In this document: in pieces, positions 1 through 8,359 of the stretch | How the letters are laid out: every line of letters starts with the position of its first letter | Numbering within the stretch: the first letter of the stretch is position 1 | Assembly: GCA_002371345.1 (NCBI GenBank) | Contig: DFHY01000079.1 | Span: 1 to 18,513, forward strand | DNA: 18,513 bases | Direction: 5' to 3' | Source of the DNA: Lachnospiraceae bacterium UBA3711 | GTDB taxonomy: Bacteria; Bacillota; Clostridia; Lachnospirales; Lachnospiraceae | Made by a program: the position numbers and the translations under genes | The notes under the pieces: generated by a model | Database searches by the model: none | What the model saw: the letters and a program-made list of their open reading frames with translations, nothing else | Told to the model about the DNA's origin: nothing

Positions 1-5
1 TGCGT

Positions 6-103
6 CTGTGATATGCGAGCGGCGCCCCATCGAAGCGGATTCTTCTGTGATTTGCGAGCGGCGCCCCCATCGGAGCGGATTCTTCTGTGATTTGCGAGCG
101 GCT
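6..103 (-). repeat. Tandem ~40-bp repeat, left flank (2 full + 1 partial copy)
   Basis: Two near-identical units lie head to tail at 6-44 and 45-84, and a third starts at 85 and breaks off after about 18 bases. Each begins CTGTGATTTGCGAGCGGC (CTGTGATATGCGAG in the first) and continues through a GCGCCCC-ATCG-AGCGGATTCTT section. The units abut with no spacers, so this is not a CRISPR array. The same element, reverse complemented and more diverged, occurs at 18406-18481, and 18 bases match there exactly. I assign the minus strand because the right-hand copies read in the opposite sense. The array may continue to the left of the window. No coding capacity is evident. Confidence 0.8.
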
Positions 104-138
104 CACCCGGTATTTTCAATCAGAGTCTGCGGGAATCG

Positions 139-167
139 TTGACGGTAAAAAGACGTGATGATAAAAT
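139..167 (+). promoter_or_regulatory. SigA-type promoter for the BMP solute-binding protein gene
   Basis: The -35 box TTGACG (139-144, 5 of 6 consensus) is followed by a 17-base spacer and the -10 box TAAAAT (162-167, 5 of 6), with an extended -10 TG at 159-160. Transcription should begin near 174, giving a leader of about 55 bases before the ATG at 229. The TTG of the -35 box is also the first codon of a longer open frame, which is why that upstream start is rejected. I see no riboswitch in the short leader. Confidence 0.7.
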
Positions 168-212
168 AGCTACGTTAGCGGCATTATGGCCGTATTTGGA
201 AACACAATCGCG

Positions 213-219
213 AAAGGAG
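213..219 (+). promoter_or_regulatory. Ribosome binding site fixing the start of the binding-protein gene
   Basis: AAAGGAG lies 9 bases before the ATG at 229 and is the only good Shine-Dalgarno site in the leader. It places the start at the first residue of the signal peptide, not at the upstream in-frame TTG at 139. Confidence 0.75.
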
Positions 220-228
220 ATCAATCAG

Positions 229-1329
229 ATGAAATTCATGAAGATGGCCGGCTTTTTGGCTGCAACCGCGAGCGTAATGATGATCGGAGCAGGCGTTGCG
301 TCTGCGGAGACAGAGGGAGGAGAGCCGATCTCGGTATGCATCATCACCTCTTCAGGAATCGATGACGGAAGCTTCAATCAGGACTGCTATAAGGGAATCC
401 TGTCATTCATCGACGAGCACGATGACTGCACCGTTACCGATATCAAGGAATCAGATTACAACGAGCTGATCCCGACCGTTGAGAAGTCTGTGGGAGACTA
501 TGATGTATTCGTACTTCCCGGATTCAACTTCGCGGGAATCGGCGACATCGCGCAGAACAACCCTGATAAGGATTTCATCGTGGTTGACTCGACGATAACT
601 GACAGCGAGGGCAACGCGCTGACACTTGACAACGTATACACCATGACCTTCAAGGAGCAGGAAGGCGGCTTCCTCGCGGGAGTAGCTGCAGCGCTCTCAA
701 CAAAGAGCGACAAGGTTGCCGTAGTCAACGGCATGCCTTTCCCGTCCAACGTAAACTATGAGCTGGGATTCATGAGCGGCGTGGCTTACGCGAACGAGAA
801 CTATGGCACCGCGGCAGAGTGCATTGAACTTCCGTCTTATGCCGGAACCGATCTGTTCGGAAATGAAGTCGGCGGAAACTACACAGGCGACTTCACCGAT
901 GAGGCTCAGGGCAAGGTTGTCGGAGAAGCTCTTATCGATGAGGGCTGCGATGTGATCTTCGTCGCAGCTGGCGCATCAGGAAACGGCGTATTCACAGCTG
1001 CCAAGGAAGCTGACGACGTCTATGTTATCGGCTGTGATGTCGACCAGTTCGACGACGGCGTGAACGGCAGCGGAAACATCATCCTGACCTCTTCGCTGAA
1101 GGTCATGCACTCCAACGTTAAGCTTCAGCTTGAGAATATCTACAACGGAACATTCTCGGGCCAGGACGCTATTCTCGGAGCTGACACCGATTCTACCGGT
1201 ATCGTGACCGAAGAAGGCCGCCAGCAGCTTGATGACGGCGTCATCGAGAAGCTTGATGAGTGCTATGAGCTGATCAAGTCCGGAGACATCGTTCCGGCGT
1301 CCCAGGATGATTTCCAGGGTCTTAAATAA
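229..1329 (+). CDS. BMP-family substrate-binding protein of a nucleoside-type ABC importer
   Basis: This 366-aa exported protein should capture the substrate outside the cell and deliver it to the importer encoded directly downstream. The start at 229 is chosen for its ribosome binding site and because it begins a signal peptide: Lys2 and Lys5, a hydrophobic core, and an ASA cleavage site after residue 26. The mature part carries the family motif DDGSFNQ at 45-51 and GCDVDQ near 268-273, where the fold closes over the ligand. Known BMP/PnrA/BmpA-NupABC systems mostly import purine or other nucleosides, so that is the likely substrate class; the exact ligand cannot be read. Oddly, no lipobox cysteine is present, although Gram-positive binding proteins are usually lipid-anchored. 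A hairpin after the stop probably keeps this gene expressed above the ATPase and permeases. Confidence 0.9.
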   Translation: MKFMKMAGFLAATASVMMIGAGVASAETEGGEPISVCIITSSGIDDGSFNQDCYKGILSFIDEHDDCTVTDIKESDYNELIPTVEKSVGDYDVFVLPGFNFAGIGDIAQNNPDKDFIVVDSTITDSEGNALTLDNVYTMTFKEQEGGFLAGVAAALSTKSDKVAVVNGMPFPSNVNYELGFMSGVAYANENYGTAAECIELPSYAGTDLFGNEVGGNYTGDFTDEAQGKVVGEALIDEGCDVIFVAAGASGNGVFTAAKEADDVYVIGCDVDQFDDGVNGSGNIILTSSLKVMHSNVKLQLENIYNGTFSGQDAILGADTDSTGIVTEEGRQQLDDGVIEKLDECYELIKSGDIVPASQDDFQGLK

Positions 1330-1350
1330 TCAATATCGAGGAGACTGAGA

Positions 1351-1386
1351 ACGGCCTCTCCCGCATAACGCAGGGGAGGCCGTTTT
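1351..1386 (+). terminator. Hairpin terminator or attenuator after the binding-protein gene
   Basis: ACGGCCTCTCC (1351-1361) pairs with GGGGAGGCCGT (1373-1383) over 11 positions with one G-T wobble. The loop is 11 bases and a short T run follows (1383-1386). It lies 21 bases after the stop codon. The T run is brief and the downstream genes belong to the same importer, so partial termination that leaves the binding protein in excess is likely. That last point is inference from the usual arrangement of ABC importer operons. Confidence 0.75.
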
Positions 1387-1422
1387 ACCTCAGCTTAGAC
1401 ATCGGCCCCAGGGAGGATAAGT

Positions 1423-2955
1423 ATGGATGAGTATATTGTGGAGATGCGCCATATCACCAAGCGTTTTCCGGGCATTATAGCGAACGACGATGTGAGCATA
1501 GGAATCAGGCAGGGTGAGGTGTTCGCGCTTCTCGGCGAGAACGGAGCAGGAAAGTCAACGCTGATGAGTATGCTGTTCGGAATGTACAGGCCTGACCTCG
1601 GAGAGATATACGTGAGGGGAGAAAAGGTCGACTTTCATTCCGCCAATGACGCAACAGCCAAGAACATCGGTATGGTCCATCAGCATTTCAAGCTGGTAGA
1701 TAACTATACCATCGCGGAGAACATAGTCCTCGGGGTCGAACCCATGACCAGGAAGCTGGGATTTCTTCCGGCCGTAAACATGAAGGAGGCGAACCGGGAG
1801 ATTGAGAAGCTGTCGAAGGAGTACGGCCTTGAGGTAAACCCCAGGAACCTGATTGAAGACGTGCCGGTCTCGGTAAGGCAGAGGGTCGAGATTCTGAAGA
1901 TGCTGTACCGTCAGGCGGAGATCATGATCTTCGACGAGCCTACCGCGGTGCTTACGCCGTCTGAGATCGAGTTCCTGCTGAAGATCATTGACTCGCTGCG
2001 CAAAGCAGGCAAGACTATCATCCTCATTACTCATAAGATCGAGGAGATCAAGCAGATCGCGGACCGCTGCGCGATACTGTGCCGCGGAAAGCTGGTCGAC
2101 GTGCTCGATGTTAACAGCGCCTCCGCGCAGGAGATGGCGAACATGATGGTTGGCCGCGAGGTTGATCTCGTCACTCACAAGAGTGAGCCTCACATCGGGA
2201 AAGAGGTGCTGAACGTACAGGGCCTGACCGTGCTCGATGAGAATAAGTTCCCGGTCGTCAAGGATGTGTCTTTCTGCGTCCGGGCGGGCGAGATATTTGC
2301 CATCGCCGGCGTGTCGGGGAACGGGCAGACGCAGATAGCAGACGCGGTGTGCGGACTGGAGGAGGCGGCACAGGGAAGCATAACACTCAACGGACAGGAC
2401 ATAACGCACACATCTATCAGGAAGAGGGCGGAGAGAGGCATCTCCTATATTCCCGAAGACCGGCAGAGTACAGGAACGGTTATGGACTTCCAGCTGTCTG
2501 AGAACCTCGCGCTCAGAAGGTACGGCAGGGAACCTTACTCGAAGAAAGGGATCCTCAACTTCACAAAGATACGTGAAAACGCCGAGGAGCTGATCGACAG
2601 ATACGACATACGCTGCGCTCAGGGACCTAAGACAATCATGAGATCCATGAGCGGAGGCAACCAGCAGAAGGCCATCATCGGACGCGAGATCGAAGAGCAT
2701 TCGGACCTGATCATATTTGTGCAGCCTACACGCGGACTTGATATAGGCGCCATTGAGAAGATACATAACCAGATTCTTGCCGAGAGGGACAGAGGAGCGG
2801 CAATCCTGCTCATTTCCCTGGAGCTGAGCGAGGTTATGGAGCTGGCGGATACCATAGGTGTAATATTCAGCGGAGAGATGCTTAAGATCGCTCCTGCAAG
2901 CGAGCTGACACGCAACGAAGTCGGACGATATATGATGGGGGTGAAGGAAGCGTGA
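1423..2955 (+). CDS. ABC importer ATPase with two nucleotide-binding domains (NupA/YufO-like)
   Basis: This 510-aa cytoplasmic protein powers the importer. A GGAGG site lies 6 bases before the ATG. The first ATPase domain has a full Walker A (GENGAGKST, 38-46) and Walker B (IFDEP, 169-173), but its signature is degenerate (VSVRQR, 149-154). The second has a Walker A without lysine (GVSGNGQ, 296-302), a good signature (SGGNQQK, 410-416) and a Walker B ending VQPTRGLD, with glutamine where the catalytic glutamate usually sits. This complementary degeneration is normal for the BMP/ribose-type double ATPases, so one composite site is probably the active one. The stop overlaps the GTG start of the first permease, indicating coupled translation. 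Length matches the family. Confidence 0.93.
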   Translation: MDEYIVEMRHITKRFPGIIANDDVSIGIRQGEVFALLGENGAGKSTLMSMLFGMYRPDLGEIYVRGEKVDFHSANDATAKNIGMVHQHFKLVDNYTIAENIVLGVEPMTRKLGFLPAVNMKEANREIEKLSKEYGLEVNPRNLIEDVPVSVRQRVEILKMLYRQAEIMIFDEPTAVLTPSEIEFLLKIIDSLRKAGKTIILITHKIEEIKQIADRCAILCRGKLVDVLDVNSASAQEMANMMVGREVDLVTHKSEPHIGKEVLNVQGLTVLDENKFPVVKDVSFCVRAGEIFAIAGVSGNGQTQIADAVCGLEEAAQGSITLNGQDITHTSIRKRAERGISYIPEDRQSTGTVMDFQLSENLALRRYGREPYSKKGILNFTKIRENAEELIDRYDIRCAQGPKTIMRSMSGGNQQKAIIGREIEEHSDLIIFVQPTRGLDIGAIEKIHNQILAERDRGAAILLISLELSEVMELADTIGVIFSGEMLKIAPASELTRNEVGRYMMGVKEA

Positions 2956-4124
2956 AAGAGAATAAGAGAAAAGGACTGGCAGGACTGCTTACCAGCGACA
3001 GGTGGTCGAACGTGACGGTCTCTGTTCTGGCGATCATCCTGATGCTTGCCACATCATCCGTTATCCTGCTCATTATGGGCAAGAATCCCCTGACAGCTTT
3101 CAGAAGCTTCCTACAGGGCTGCGGTTTCCTTCCGAAGGCCAAGTACGGCGGAGGAAGCGGCATGCTGTCAGACTTATTCGACTATCTGAACATTCTTGCG
3201 CCGATGCTGCTGGCGGCGGTAGCGTTTATAGTAGCCTTCAAGACCGGACTGTTCAATATCGGAATCTCAGGCCAGATGCTCCTGTCAGGATTCATGGCGA
3301 CGATTCTGGTCGGATACATGAAAGAACTCTCGCCGTGGATAGCCAAGCCTCTGGTTATCCTGATCGGAATCGCGACGGGCGGACTGCTAGGCGCCCTGAT
3401 AGGCTTCCTCAAGTACAAGTTCAACATTCATGAGGTTGTCTCAACCATCATGGTGAACTATATTATCAGCTTCACGACAGGCTTCTTCATCAACACCCGC
3501 TATGTCGACATGCTGACGAGATCCAGCCGTATCTGCAGCACCGCGTCACGCCTGACATGGACGAAAGTCAATATCGGCGGAGTAAACTGCAACGTGCCGC
3601 TGGGAATTGTGATTGCGATAATAGGCGCGGTTCTGGTGAAGTTCATATTTGACAAGACAGTGTTCGGTTTCGAGCTCAAGGCTGTAGGCACATCCCGCAA
3701 ATGTGCCGGCTACATCGGCGTGAACGTTGGCCGGAGTATCGTTTTGTCTATGGCGTTTTCAGGCATCTTCGCGGGACTGGCCGGCGTCACCTACTATCTC
3801 GGATATACGAATACCATGGTTCCGAAGACTCTGCCGGGAATGGGCTATGACTCCATAGCCGTGGCGCTCCTCGGCAACTCGTCTCCGCTCGGGGCGATAT
3901 TCGCGTCTGTCATCGTAACCATCTTCCAGAGCGGCGCCAACTACATGAGTTCGTCAATCGGCGTGGCGAAGGAGATCGCTTCCCTTATCACAGGTATACT
4001 GCTTCTGTTCGCGGCCTGCGGAGAATACATGAAGATACTCGGAAGAAGGAAGATCGAGAAGGAAGAGGACAAGAAGATAGCGGCTATGCAGGAGGCACGC
4101 GTGAAGGGAGGTGCTGACAAATGA
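2952..4124 (+). CDS. Nucleoside-type ABC importer permease, first subunit (NupB/YufP-like)
   Basis: This 390-aa membrane protein of the BPD_transp_2 family forms half of the import channel. It starts with GTG inside the 4-base GTGA overlap with the ATPase stop, preceded by an AAGGAAG-type site. After a short basic N-terminus there are many hydrophobic segments. The family motif GLFNIGISGQM follows the second or third helix. The C-terminal tail is very charged (runs of Lys, Glu and Arg) and cytoplasmic, as is common for the larger of the two permeases in this family. The partner permease overlaps it by 4 bases. Assignment to the family is secure; substrate is inferred from the binding protein. 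Confidence 0.9.
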   Translation: MKENKRKGLAGLLTSDRWSNVTVSVLAIILMLATSSVILLIMGKNPLTAFRSFLQGCGFLPKAKYGGGSGMLSDLFDYLNILAPMLLAAVAFIVAFKTGLFNIGISGQMLLSGFMATILVGYMKELSPWIAKPLVILIGIATGGLLGALIGFLKYKFNIHEVVSTIMVNYIISFTTGFFINTRYVDMLTRSSRICSTASRLTWTKVNIGGVNCNVPLGIVIAIIGAVLVKFIFDKTVFGFELKAVGTSRKCAGYIGVNVGRSIVLSMAFSGIFAGLAGVTYYLGYTNTMVPKTLPGMGYDSIAVALLGNSSPLGAIFASVIVTIFQSGANYMSSSIGVAKEIASLITGILLLFAACGEYMKILGRRKIEKEEDKKIAAMQEARVKGGADK

Positions 4125-5080
4125 CAAAGGTATTCACGGACGGTCTTTCATTCGCCCTCCCGCTTCTTATCATGGCGGTCGGCGCCATCTACTCCGAGAA
4201 GAGCGGCGTAACCAACCTGGCGATCGAGGGATTCCAGGGCTTCGGCGCGTTTATAGGAGCGCTGGCGGCGATTCTTGTCATGCCGTATTTTGCGAAGTCT
4301 TCACAGGTACCGATATATATTGCAATGATATTTGCCGCGGTCGGCGGCGGAGTGTACGCCTGCCTTCACGCGCTGCTGTGCATCAACTTCAAGGCGAATC
4401 AGGTTATCAGCGGTGTCGTCGTCAATATCCTGGCGGTCGCCCTCACTACCTTCTTCACCAGCGCGGCCAATACAGCGCTGACGGGAACGGCATCCAACAA
4501 GTTCATTCTCGGGGTGTCGAACCGTTATTCCATTCCGCTGCTGTCGGATATACCGGTGATCGGCGGACTGTTCAAGAAGATGTATCCGTTCGAGTGGATC
4601 ATCATCGGACTGGTTGTTGTCTTCTGGTATCTGATGTACAAGACCCGCTACGGGATGCGGCTGAGGGCCTGCGGTGAGAATCCACAGGCGCTTGACGCGG
4701 CAGGCGGCGACGTCGTGAAGACAAGATGGATTGCCGTCATCATATCAGGAGCGCTCTCCGGTATCGGCGGAATATGCTTTGCATATTCGATTATGGCTAA
4801 TTTTTCTCCCAGCATATATATGGGATACGGATACCTGGCAATCGCCGCTATGATATTCGGAAACTGGAATATTCCTGCAACCGTCGTTGTGTGCCTGGTG
4901 TTCGGACTGGCGAAGGCCGGCGGACAGCAGATGTGCATCGCCATGAAGCTGCCCGGAAACTATACGGATCTGTTCAACATGCTGCCTTACGTCCTGACGA
5001 TGCTTCTGCTCATTTTCTTCTCCAAGCGGAACCATCCGCCGCAGGCAAGCGGGCAGCCCTGGGATCAGAGCCGGAGATAA
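4121..5080 (+). CDS. Nucleoside-type ABC importer permease, second subunit (NupC/YufQ-like)
   Basis: This 319-aa membrane protein is the second half of the channel. It starts at the ATG of an ATGA overlap, with GGGAGG 7 bases upstream. The motif SEKSGVTNLAIEGFQ near residue 25 is the counterpart of the conserved SErsGvxNLgxEG sequence of this permease family, and a run of helices follows. It is shorter than its partner, as usual. It ends the importer operon proper. No hairpin terminator is visible before the next gene 54 bases on, so transcripts may continue into the signalling genes. Confidence 0.9.
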   Translation: MTKVFTDGLSFALPLLIMAVGAIYSEKSGVTNLAIEGFQGFGAFIGALAAILVMPYFAKSSQVPIYIAMIFAAVGGGVYACLHALLCINFKANQVISGVVVNILAVALTTFFTSAANTALTGTASNKFILGVSNRYSIPLLSDIPVIGGLFKKMYPFEWIIIGLVVVFWYLMYKTRYGMRLRACGENPQALDAAGGDVVKTRWIAVIISGALSGIGGICFAYSIMANFSPSIYMGYGYLAIAAMIFGNWNIPATVVVCLVFGLAKAGGQQMCIAMKLPGNYTDLFNMLPYVLTMLLLIFFSKRNHPPQASGQPWDQSRR

Positions 5081-5120
5081 GCTACAGGATGAAGCATTAG
5101 GGGAAAGACACTAACCATTC

Positions 5121-5126
5121 AGGAGG
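5121..5126 (+). promoter_or_regulatory. Ribosome binding site deciding the hybrid-kinase start
   Basis: AGGAGG is a near-perfect Shine-Dalgarno sequence. It is 8 bases from the GTG at 5135 but only 2 bases from the in-frame GTG at 5129, so 5135 is preferred. The two choices differ by two residues. Confidence 0.65.
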
Positions 5127-5134
5127 AAGTGCCT

Positions 5135-6652
5135 GTGATCCAACTGATGATTTACCTCATGGTATACCTCGGAAGCGCGCTGATGATTTACAATATCTAC
5201 GGCTTCATCCGGTTTTCGAGGTATGTAAAAGGCAAGACAAGCTGGGAAGAAGGCAGCCTTATCCTCTATGTGCCGATTATTCTGCTTGTATTCTTTCTTG
5301 CCGGATATCTTGCGATAGGAATATTTGGATCCCCTGATCTGATTGTGGCCGGGATACTCTTTGGCGGAAGTATCTTCGTATTCGTCATGTACAGGATGCT
5401 CAGCCGCATCGTTCAGCGCATTACTGAAAATGAGCATCTGGAGGCCGAGCTTCTGGCCGCGGAGGAGAGCAGCCGTGCGAAGAGCAGCTTCCTGGCCGCC
5501 ATCAGTCATGAGATGCGGACCCCCATGAATGTCATCCTGGGGATGGACAGGCTCGCCCTGAGGAATCCGGACCTGTCCGATGAGACGAGGAACCAGCTTG
5601 AGAAGATAGGGCACAGCGCCCGTCACCTGGAAGGCCTGATCAACAATATCCTGGACATACAGGAATTCGAAAACGGTGAGATGCATGAAGGGCACAAGTC
5701 CTTCTCGCTCAGGGACGCGCTGGATCAGATCAACGCTGTAATCTCGTCCATGTGCGAGGTGAAAGGCCTGACCTATGAGGTTACGCTGGCGGAGTGCGCG
5801 TCGCGTGACTATGTCGGCGATGCCGGCCAGCTCAAGCGGGCGCTTATGAACATACTGGACAACGCGGTAAAGTTTACCGACGCTCCGGGGCAGGTGCATT
5901 TTACTGTGGACTGCATCAGGGAGAATGGTATCTGCACGGCGCTGCATTTTATCATCTCGGATACGGGCGTCGGAATTGACGAGGCGTTTCTTCCTAAGAT
6001 ATTCGAGCCTTTCGCGCAGGAGGACGCGAGCTTCACGAACCGTTTCGGCGGAAGCGGCATGGGGCTTGCGGCGGCTCACAGTATCGTAACCCATATGGGA
6101 GGAGAGGTCAGGGCCGAGAGCAGGAAGGGAGAGGGATCAACCTTCCACGTGACCGTGCCGATTATACAGGCTCCTGAATCTGAGCAGACTGAGGGGATGT
6201 GCTGCGGAGACGGAGGCTGCGGCGCGGAGCCGGTCAGCCTTGACGGGCGTATGATCCTTGTCGTGGAGGATGTCGACGAGAACGCGGAGATCGTTGAGGA
6301 TCTCCTGGAACTGGAGGGAGCGGAGAGCGAGAGGGCTTCCAACGGCCTGGAAGCGGTGAATATGTTCAAGGCTTCGGGCAGCTGGAAGTATGACGCGATA
6401 TTGATGGATCTTCGCATGCCGGTTATGGATGGACTTGAGGCCGCCGGAAAGATCAGGGCACTGCCGAGGCTTGACGCCAAGGCGGTTCCGATCATCGCAT
6501 TGACCGCGAACGCGTACGAAAGTGATATACAGAATTCCCTGAAAGCAGGAATGAACGGACATCTTGTTAAGCCGATTGACGCCGATGAGCTCTACGCTGA
6601 GCTCAGGCGGTGGATTCGGAAGACAAAGGGAGGGAATGAGGCAGAGAGATGA
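5135..6652 (+). CDS. Hybrid membrane histidine kinase with C-terminal receiver
   Basis: This protein of about 505 aa is a membrane-bound sensor kinase with no recognisable ligand domain. Three hydrophobic segments (roughly 5-25, 41-63, 68-88) precede a short coiled-coil linker. The HisKA box is ISHEMRTPMN with phosphoacceptor His125. The ATPase domain has an N box (NILDNAVKFT), DTGVGID, FEPFAQED and GGSGMGL. A receiver domain from about 372 has the acidic cluster VVEDVDEN, phosphoacceptor Asp425 in LMDLRMP and Lys in VKPID, so it should autophosphorylate and pass the phosphate within itself. A cysteine-rich linker (CC and C at 356, 357 and 362) joins the ATPase to the receiver. Its kinase and receiver resemble those in the permease-kinase fusion at 8767-12084 (AEESSRAK linker, LEKIG-SARHL), so the two are paralogues. 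It overlaps the next gene by 4 bases. Confidence 0.9.
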   Translation: MIQLMIYLMVYLGSALMIYNIYGFIRFSRYVKGKTSWEEGSLILYVPIILLVFFLAGYLAIGIFGSPDLIVAGILFGGSIFVFVMYRMLSRIVQRITENEHLEAELLAAEESSRAKSSFLAAISHEMRTPMNVILGMDRLALRNPDLSDETRNQLEKIGHSARHLEGLINNILDIQEFENGEMHEGHKSFSLRDALDQINAVISSMCEVKGLTYEVTLAECASRDYVGDAGQLKRALMNILDNAVKFTDAPGQVHFTVDCIRENGICTALHFIISDTGVGIDEAFLPKIFEPFAQEDASFTNRFGGSGMGLAAAHSIVTHMGGEVRAESRKGEGSTFHVTVPIIQAPESEQTEGMCCGDGGCGAEPVSLDGRMILVVEDVDENAEIVEDLLELEGAESERASNGLEAVNMFKASGSWKYDAILMDLRMPVMDGLEAAGKIRALPRLDAKAVPIIALTANAYESDIQNSLKAGMNGHLVKPIDADELYAELRRWIRKTKGGNEAER

Positions 6653-8334
6653 TTAAGTCGGACATTATAGAGCGCCCGAAGCTTGTCCTGGTAGTGGATG
6701 ACCAGGAGATCAACAGGGACGCGCTGGGCATCATCCTGGAAGATGACTATAATATTCTGTATGCCGAGAACGGGAAAGAAGCGCTGGATATTATTTACAG
6801 CCATGTAAATGAGCTGTCTATAATCCTTCTGGATCTCAGCATGCCGGTGATGTCAGGGTATGAGGTGTTGGAGCGCCTTGGCTCTGATGAGAGTATATCT
6901 CATATTCCTGTCATTGTTCTGACGGCGGATAAGAGCGCTGAGCTGAAGGCACTTCAGATGGGAGCTTCGGACTTCATAACCAAACCCTTTGATCTTCCTG
7001 AGGTGATTCATAAAAGAGTCGGCAGGATACTGGAGCTGAGTGAGGGGAAGCAGCTCATCTCAGCCGCTGAACACGACAGGTTAACAGGACTTTATACAAG
7101 GAATTTCTTCTTTGAGTATGCCGGCCGCCTGTTTCGATACCACCCGGAGATGCGGATGGACGCAGTCGTTGTTAATATCGAGCAGTTTCATGTCATCAAC
7201 GCCGTCAACGGACGCGAGTTCGGCGATGATGTCCTGAGGCTGATCGGCAGCAGGATAAAGGAGTTTCTGACCGGGACAAAGGGCATAGCGGCCCGTGTGG
7301 AGGCGGACAGGTTTGACATATACTGTTTAGGCCAGCCTGATTACAGAGCGCTGCTTGAATACCTTCAGGAGAAGGTCAGCCAGATATCACCGAAGGTCAG
7401 CATACACCTGCGTATGGGCGTGATGCCGTGGAATGGGGAGCTGGATCCTATCACCATGTTTGACAGGGCGCACGCCGCCTGCAGCATGGTTCGCGGAGAC
7501 TATAAGAAGCCTCTGATGATATACGATGAAGAGATGCACGCGAGGGATCTCATGAATCAGAGACTTCTGAATGACCTGAATACCGCGGTCCGTGAGCATC
7601 AGCTTCAGGTTTATTACCAGCCGAAGTATGACATTCAGTGCGACCCGCCGAGGCTGTCCAGCGCTGAAGCTCTTATCCGCTGGCAGCATCCTGAGCTGGG
7701 ACTCATATCGCCGGGAATGTTTGTCCCGCTGTTTGAAGGCAACGGACTGATAAGCGTCGTGGACAGCTTCGTATGGAAGGAGACAGCAAAGCAGATATCC
7801 AGGTGGCGGGAGAAGTACGGATTCACTCTTCCTGTTTCCGTCAACCTGTCGCGGACAGACATATATGATCCGACTCTTGTGGACCGTCTGGTGAGGCTTA
7901 TAGAGGACAATGGGCTTGACTATTCGGCTGTCAAGCTTGAGGTTACGGAGTCAGCGTACACCGACAAGGCAAAGGAGCTGCTCGAGACGGTCCGGGAGCT
8001 GAGGAATCTTGGCTTTGAGATAGAGATGGATGATTTCGGATCCGGTTATTCATCCCTGAATATGCTGTCTGATATGCCGATCGATGTGCTGAAGATGGAT
8101 ATGAGATTCATCCGCAATATTGAATCCAGCGAGACGGATATGAGGCTGGTAAAGCTGATCCTGGATATTGCCGGATATCTTAAGCTTCGTGTAGTGGCCG
8201 AGGGAGTGGAGACAGCAGGGCAGCTCTCGCTGCTGAAGGAAGCCGGCTGCGGCCTGGTACAGGGCTTCTATTTCTCAAAGCCTCTGCCGCCGGAAGAATT
8301 CGAGAAGCTGATCGAAAAAGAATTATCGAATTGA
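6649..8334 (+). CDS. Response regulator REC-degenerate GGDEF-EAL, predicted c-di-GMP phosphodiesterase
   Basis: This 561-aa cytoplasmic protein should cleave c-di-GMP under phosphorelay control. The receiver (about 5-125) has VVDDQ, phosphoacceptor Asp62 in LLDLSMP, and Lys in TKPFD. The GGDEF domain (about 140-300) is degenerate: VEADRF at 217-222 replaces GGDEF, so it should not make c-di-GMP. The EAL domain (about 305-555) looks complete: SAEALIRW with Glu340, a VTES motif, MDDFGSGYSS, LKMDM, AEGVET and a QGFYFSKP ending. Degenerate GGDEF domains can act as GTP-sensing regulators of EAL, as in Caulobacter PdeA. The ATGA overlap couples its synthesis to the hybrid kinase. The same REC-GGDEF-EAL block forms the C-terminal half of the 1311-aa protein at 14479-18414. 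Confidence 0.92.
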   Translation: MIKSDIIERPKLVLVVDDQEINRDALGIILEDDYNILYAENGKEALDIIYSHVNELSIILLDLSMPVMSGYEVLERLGSDESISHIPVIVLTADKSAELKALQMGASDFITKPFDLPEVIHKRVGRILELSEGKQLISAAEHDRLTGLYTRNFFFEYAGRLFRYHPEMRMDAVVVNIEQFHVINAVNGREFGDDVLRLIGSRIKEFLTGTKGIAARVEADRFDIYCLGQPDYRALLEYLQEKVSQISPKVSIHLRMGVMPWNGELDPITMFDRAHAACSMVRGDYKKPLMIYDEEMHARDLMNQRLLNDLNTAVREHQLQVYYQPKYDIQCDPPRLSSAEALIRWQHPELGLISPGMFVPLFEGNGLISVVDSFVWKETAKQISRWREKYGFTLPVSVNLSRTDIYDPTLVDRLVRLIEDNGLDYSAVKLEVTESAYTDKAKELLETVRELRNLGFEIEMDDFGSGYSSLNMLSDMPIDVLKMDMRFIRNIESSETDMRLVKLILDIAGYLKLRVVAEGVETAGQLSLLKEAGCGLVQGFYFSKPLPPEEFEKLIEKELSN

Positions 8335-8344
8335 TGCAGTAATG

Positions 8345-8350
8345 AAAGGA
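8345..8350 (+). promoter_or_regulatory. Ribosome binding site deciding the HPt protein start
   Basis: AAAGGA lies 9 bases before the ATG at 8360. The earlier in-frame ATG at 8342 has no usable site upstream. The 8360 start also gives the usual MTLQELY-type N-terminus of these small HPt proteins. Confidence 0.65.
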
Positions 8351-8359
8351 ATTATTGAG

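Noticed and set aside
6..103. CRISPR array
   Set aside because: The ~40-base units abut directly with no spacers and are imperfect; no cas genes are present.
139..228. Upstream TTG start adding 30 residues to the binding protein
   Set aside because: The TTG is part of a good -35 box with a matching -10 at 162-167, it has no ribosome binding site, and the added residues would bury the signal peptide.
168..228. Purine or other riboswitch before the nucleoside importer
   Set aside because: The leader is only about 55 bases from the predicted transcription start and shows no aptamer-like stems or terminator.
1555..2766. 403-codon open frame on the minus strand
   Set aside because: It lies wholly inside the ABC ATPase gene, has low-complexity composition typical of antisense shadows in GC-rich genes, and shows no recognisable domain or ribosome binding site.
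4111..4677. 188-codon + frame overlapping the second permease
   Set aside because: It is in another frame of a well-supported permease and its product has no membrane segments or family motif.
5111..6094. 327-codon minus-strand open frame
   Set aside because: It is antisense to the clearly real hybrid kinase, with no motif or promoter of its own.
6649..8334. Bifunctional diguanylate cyclase/phosphodiesterase
   Set aside because: The GGDEF site reads VEADRF, so synthase activity is not expected; only the EAL activity is supported.
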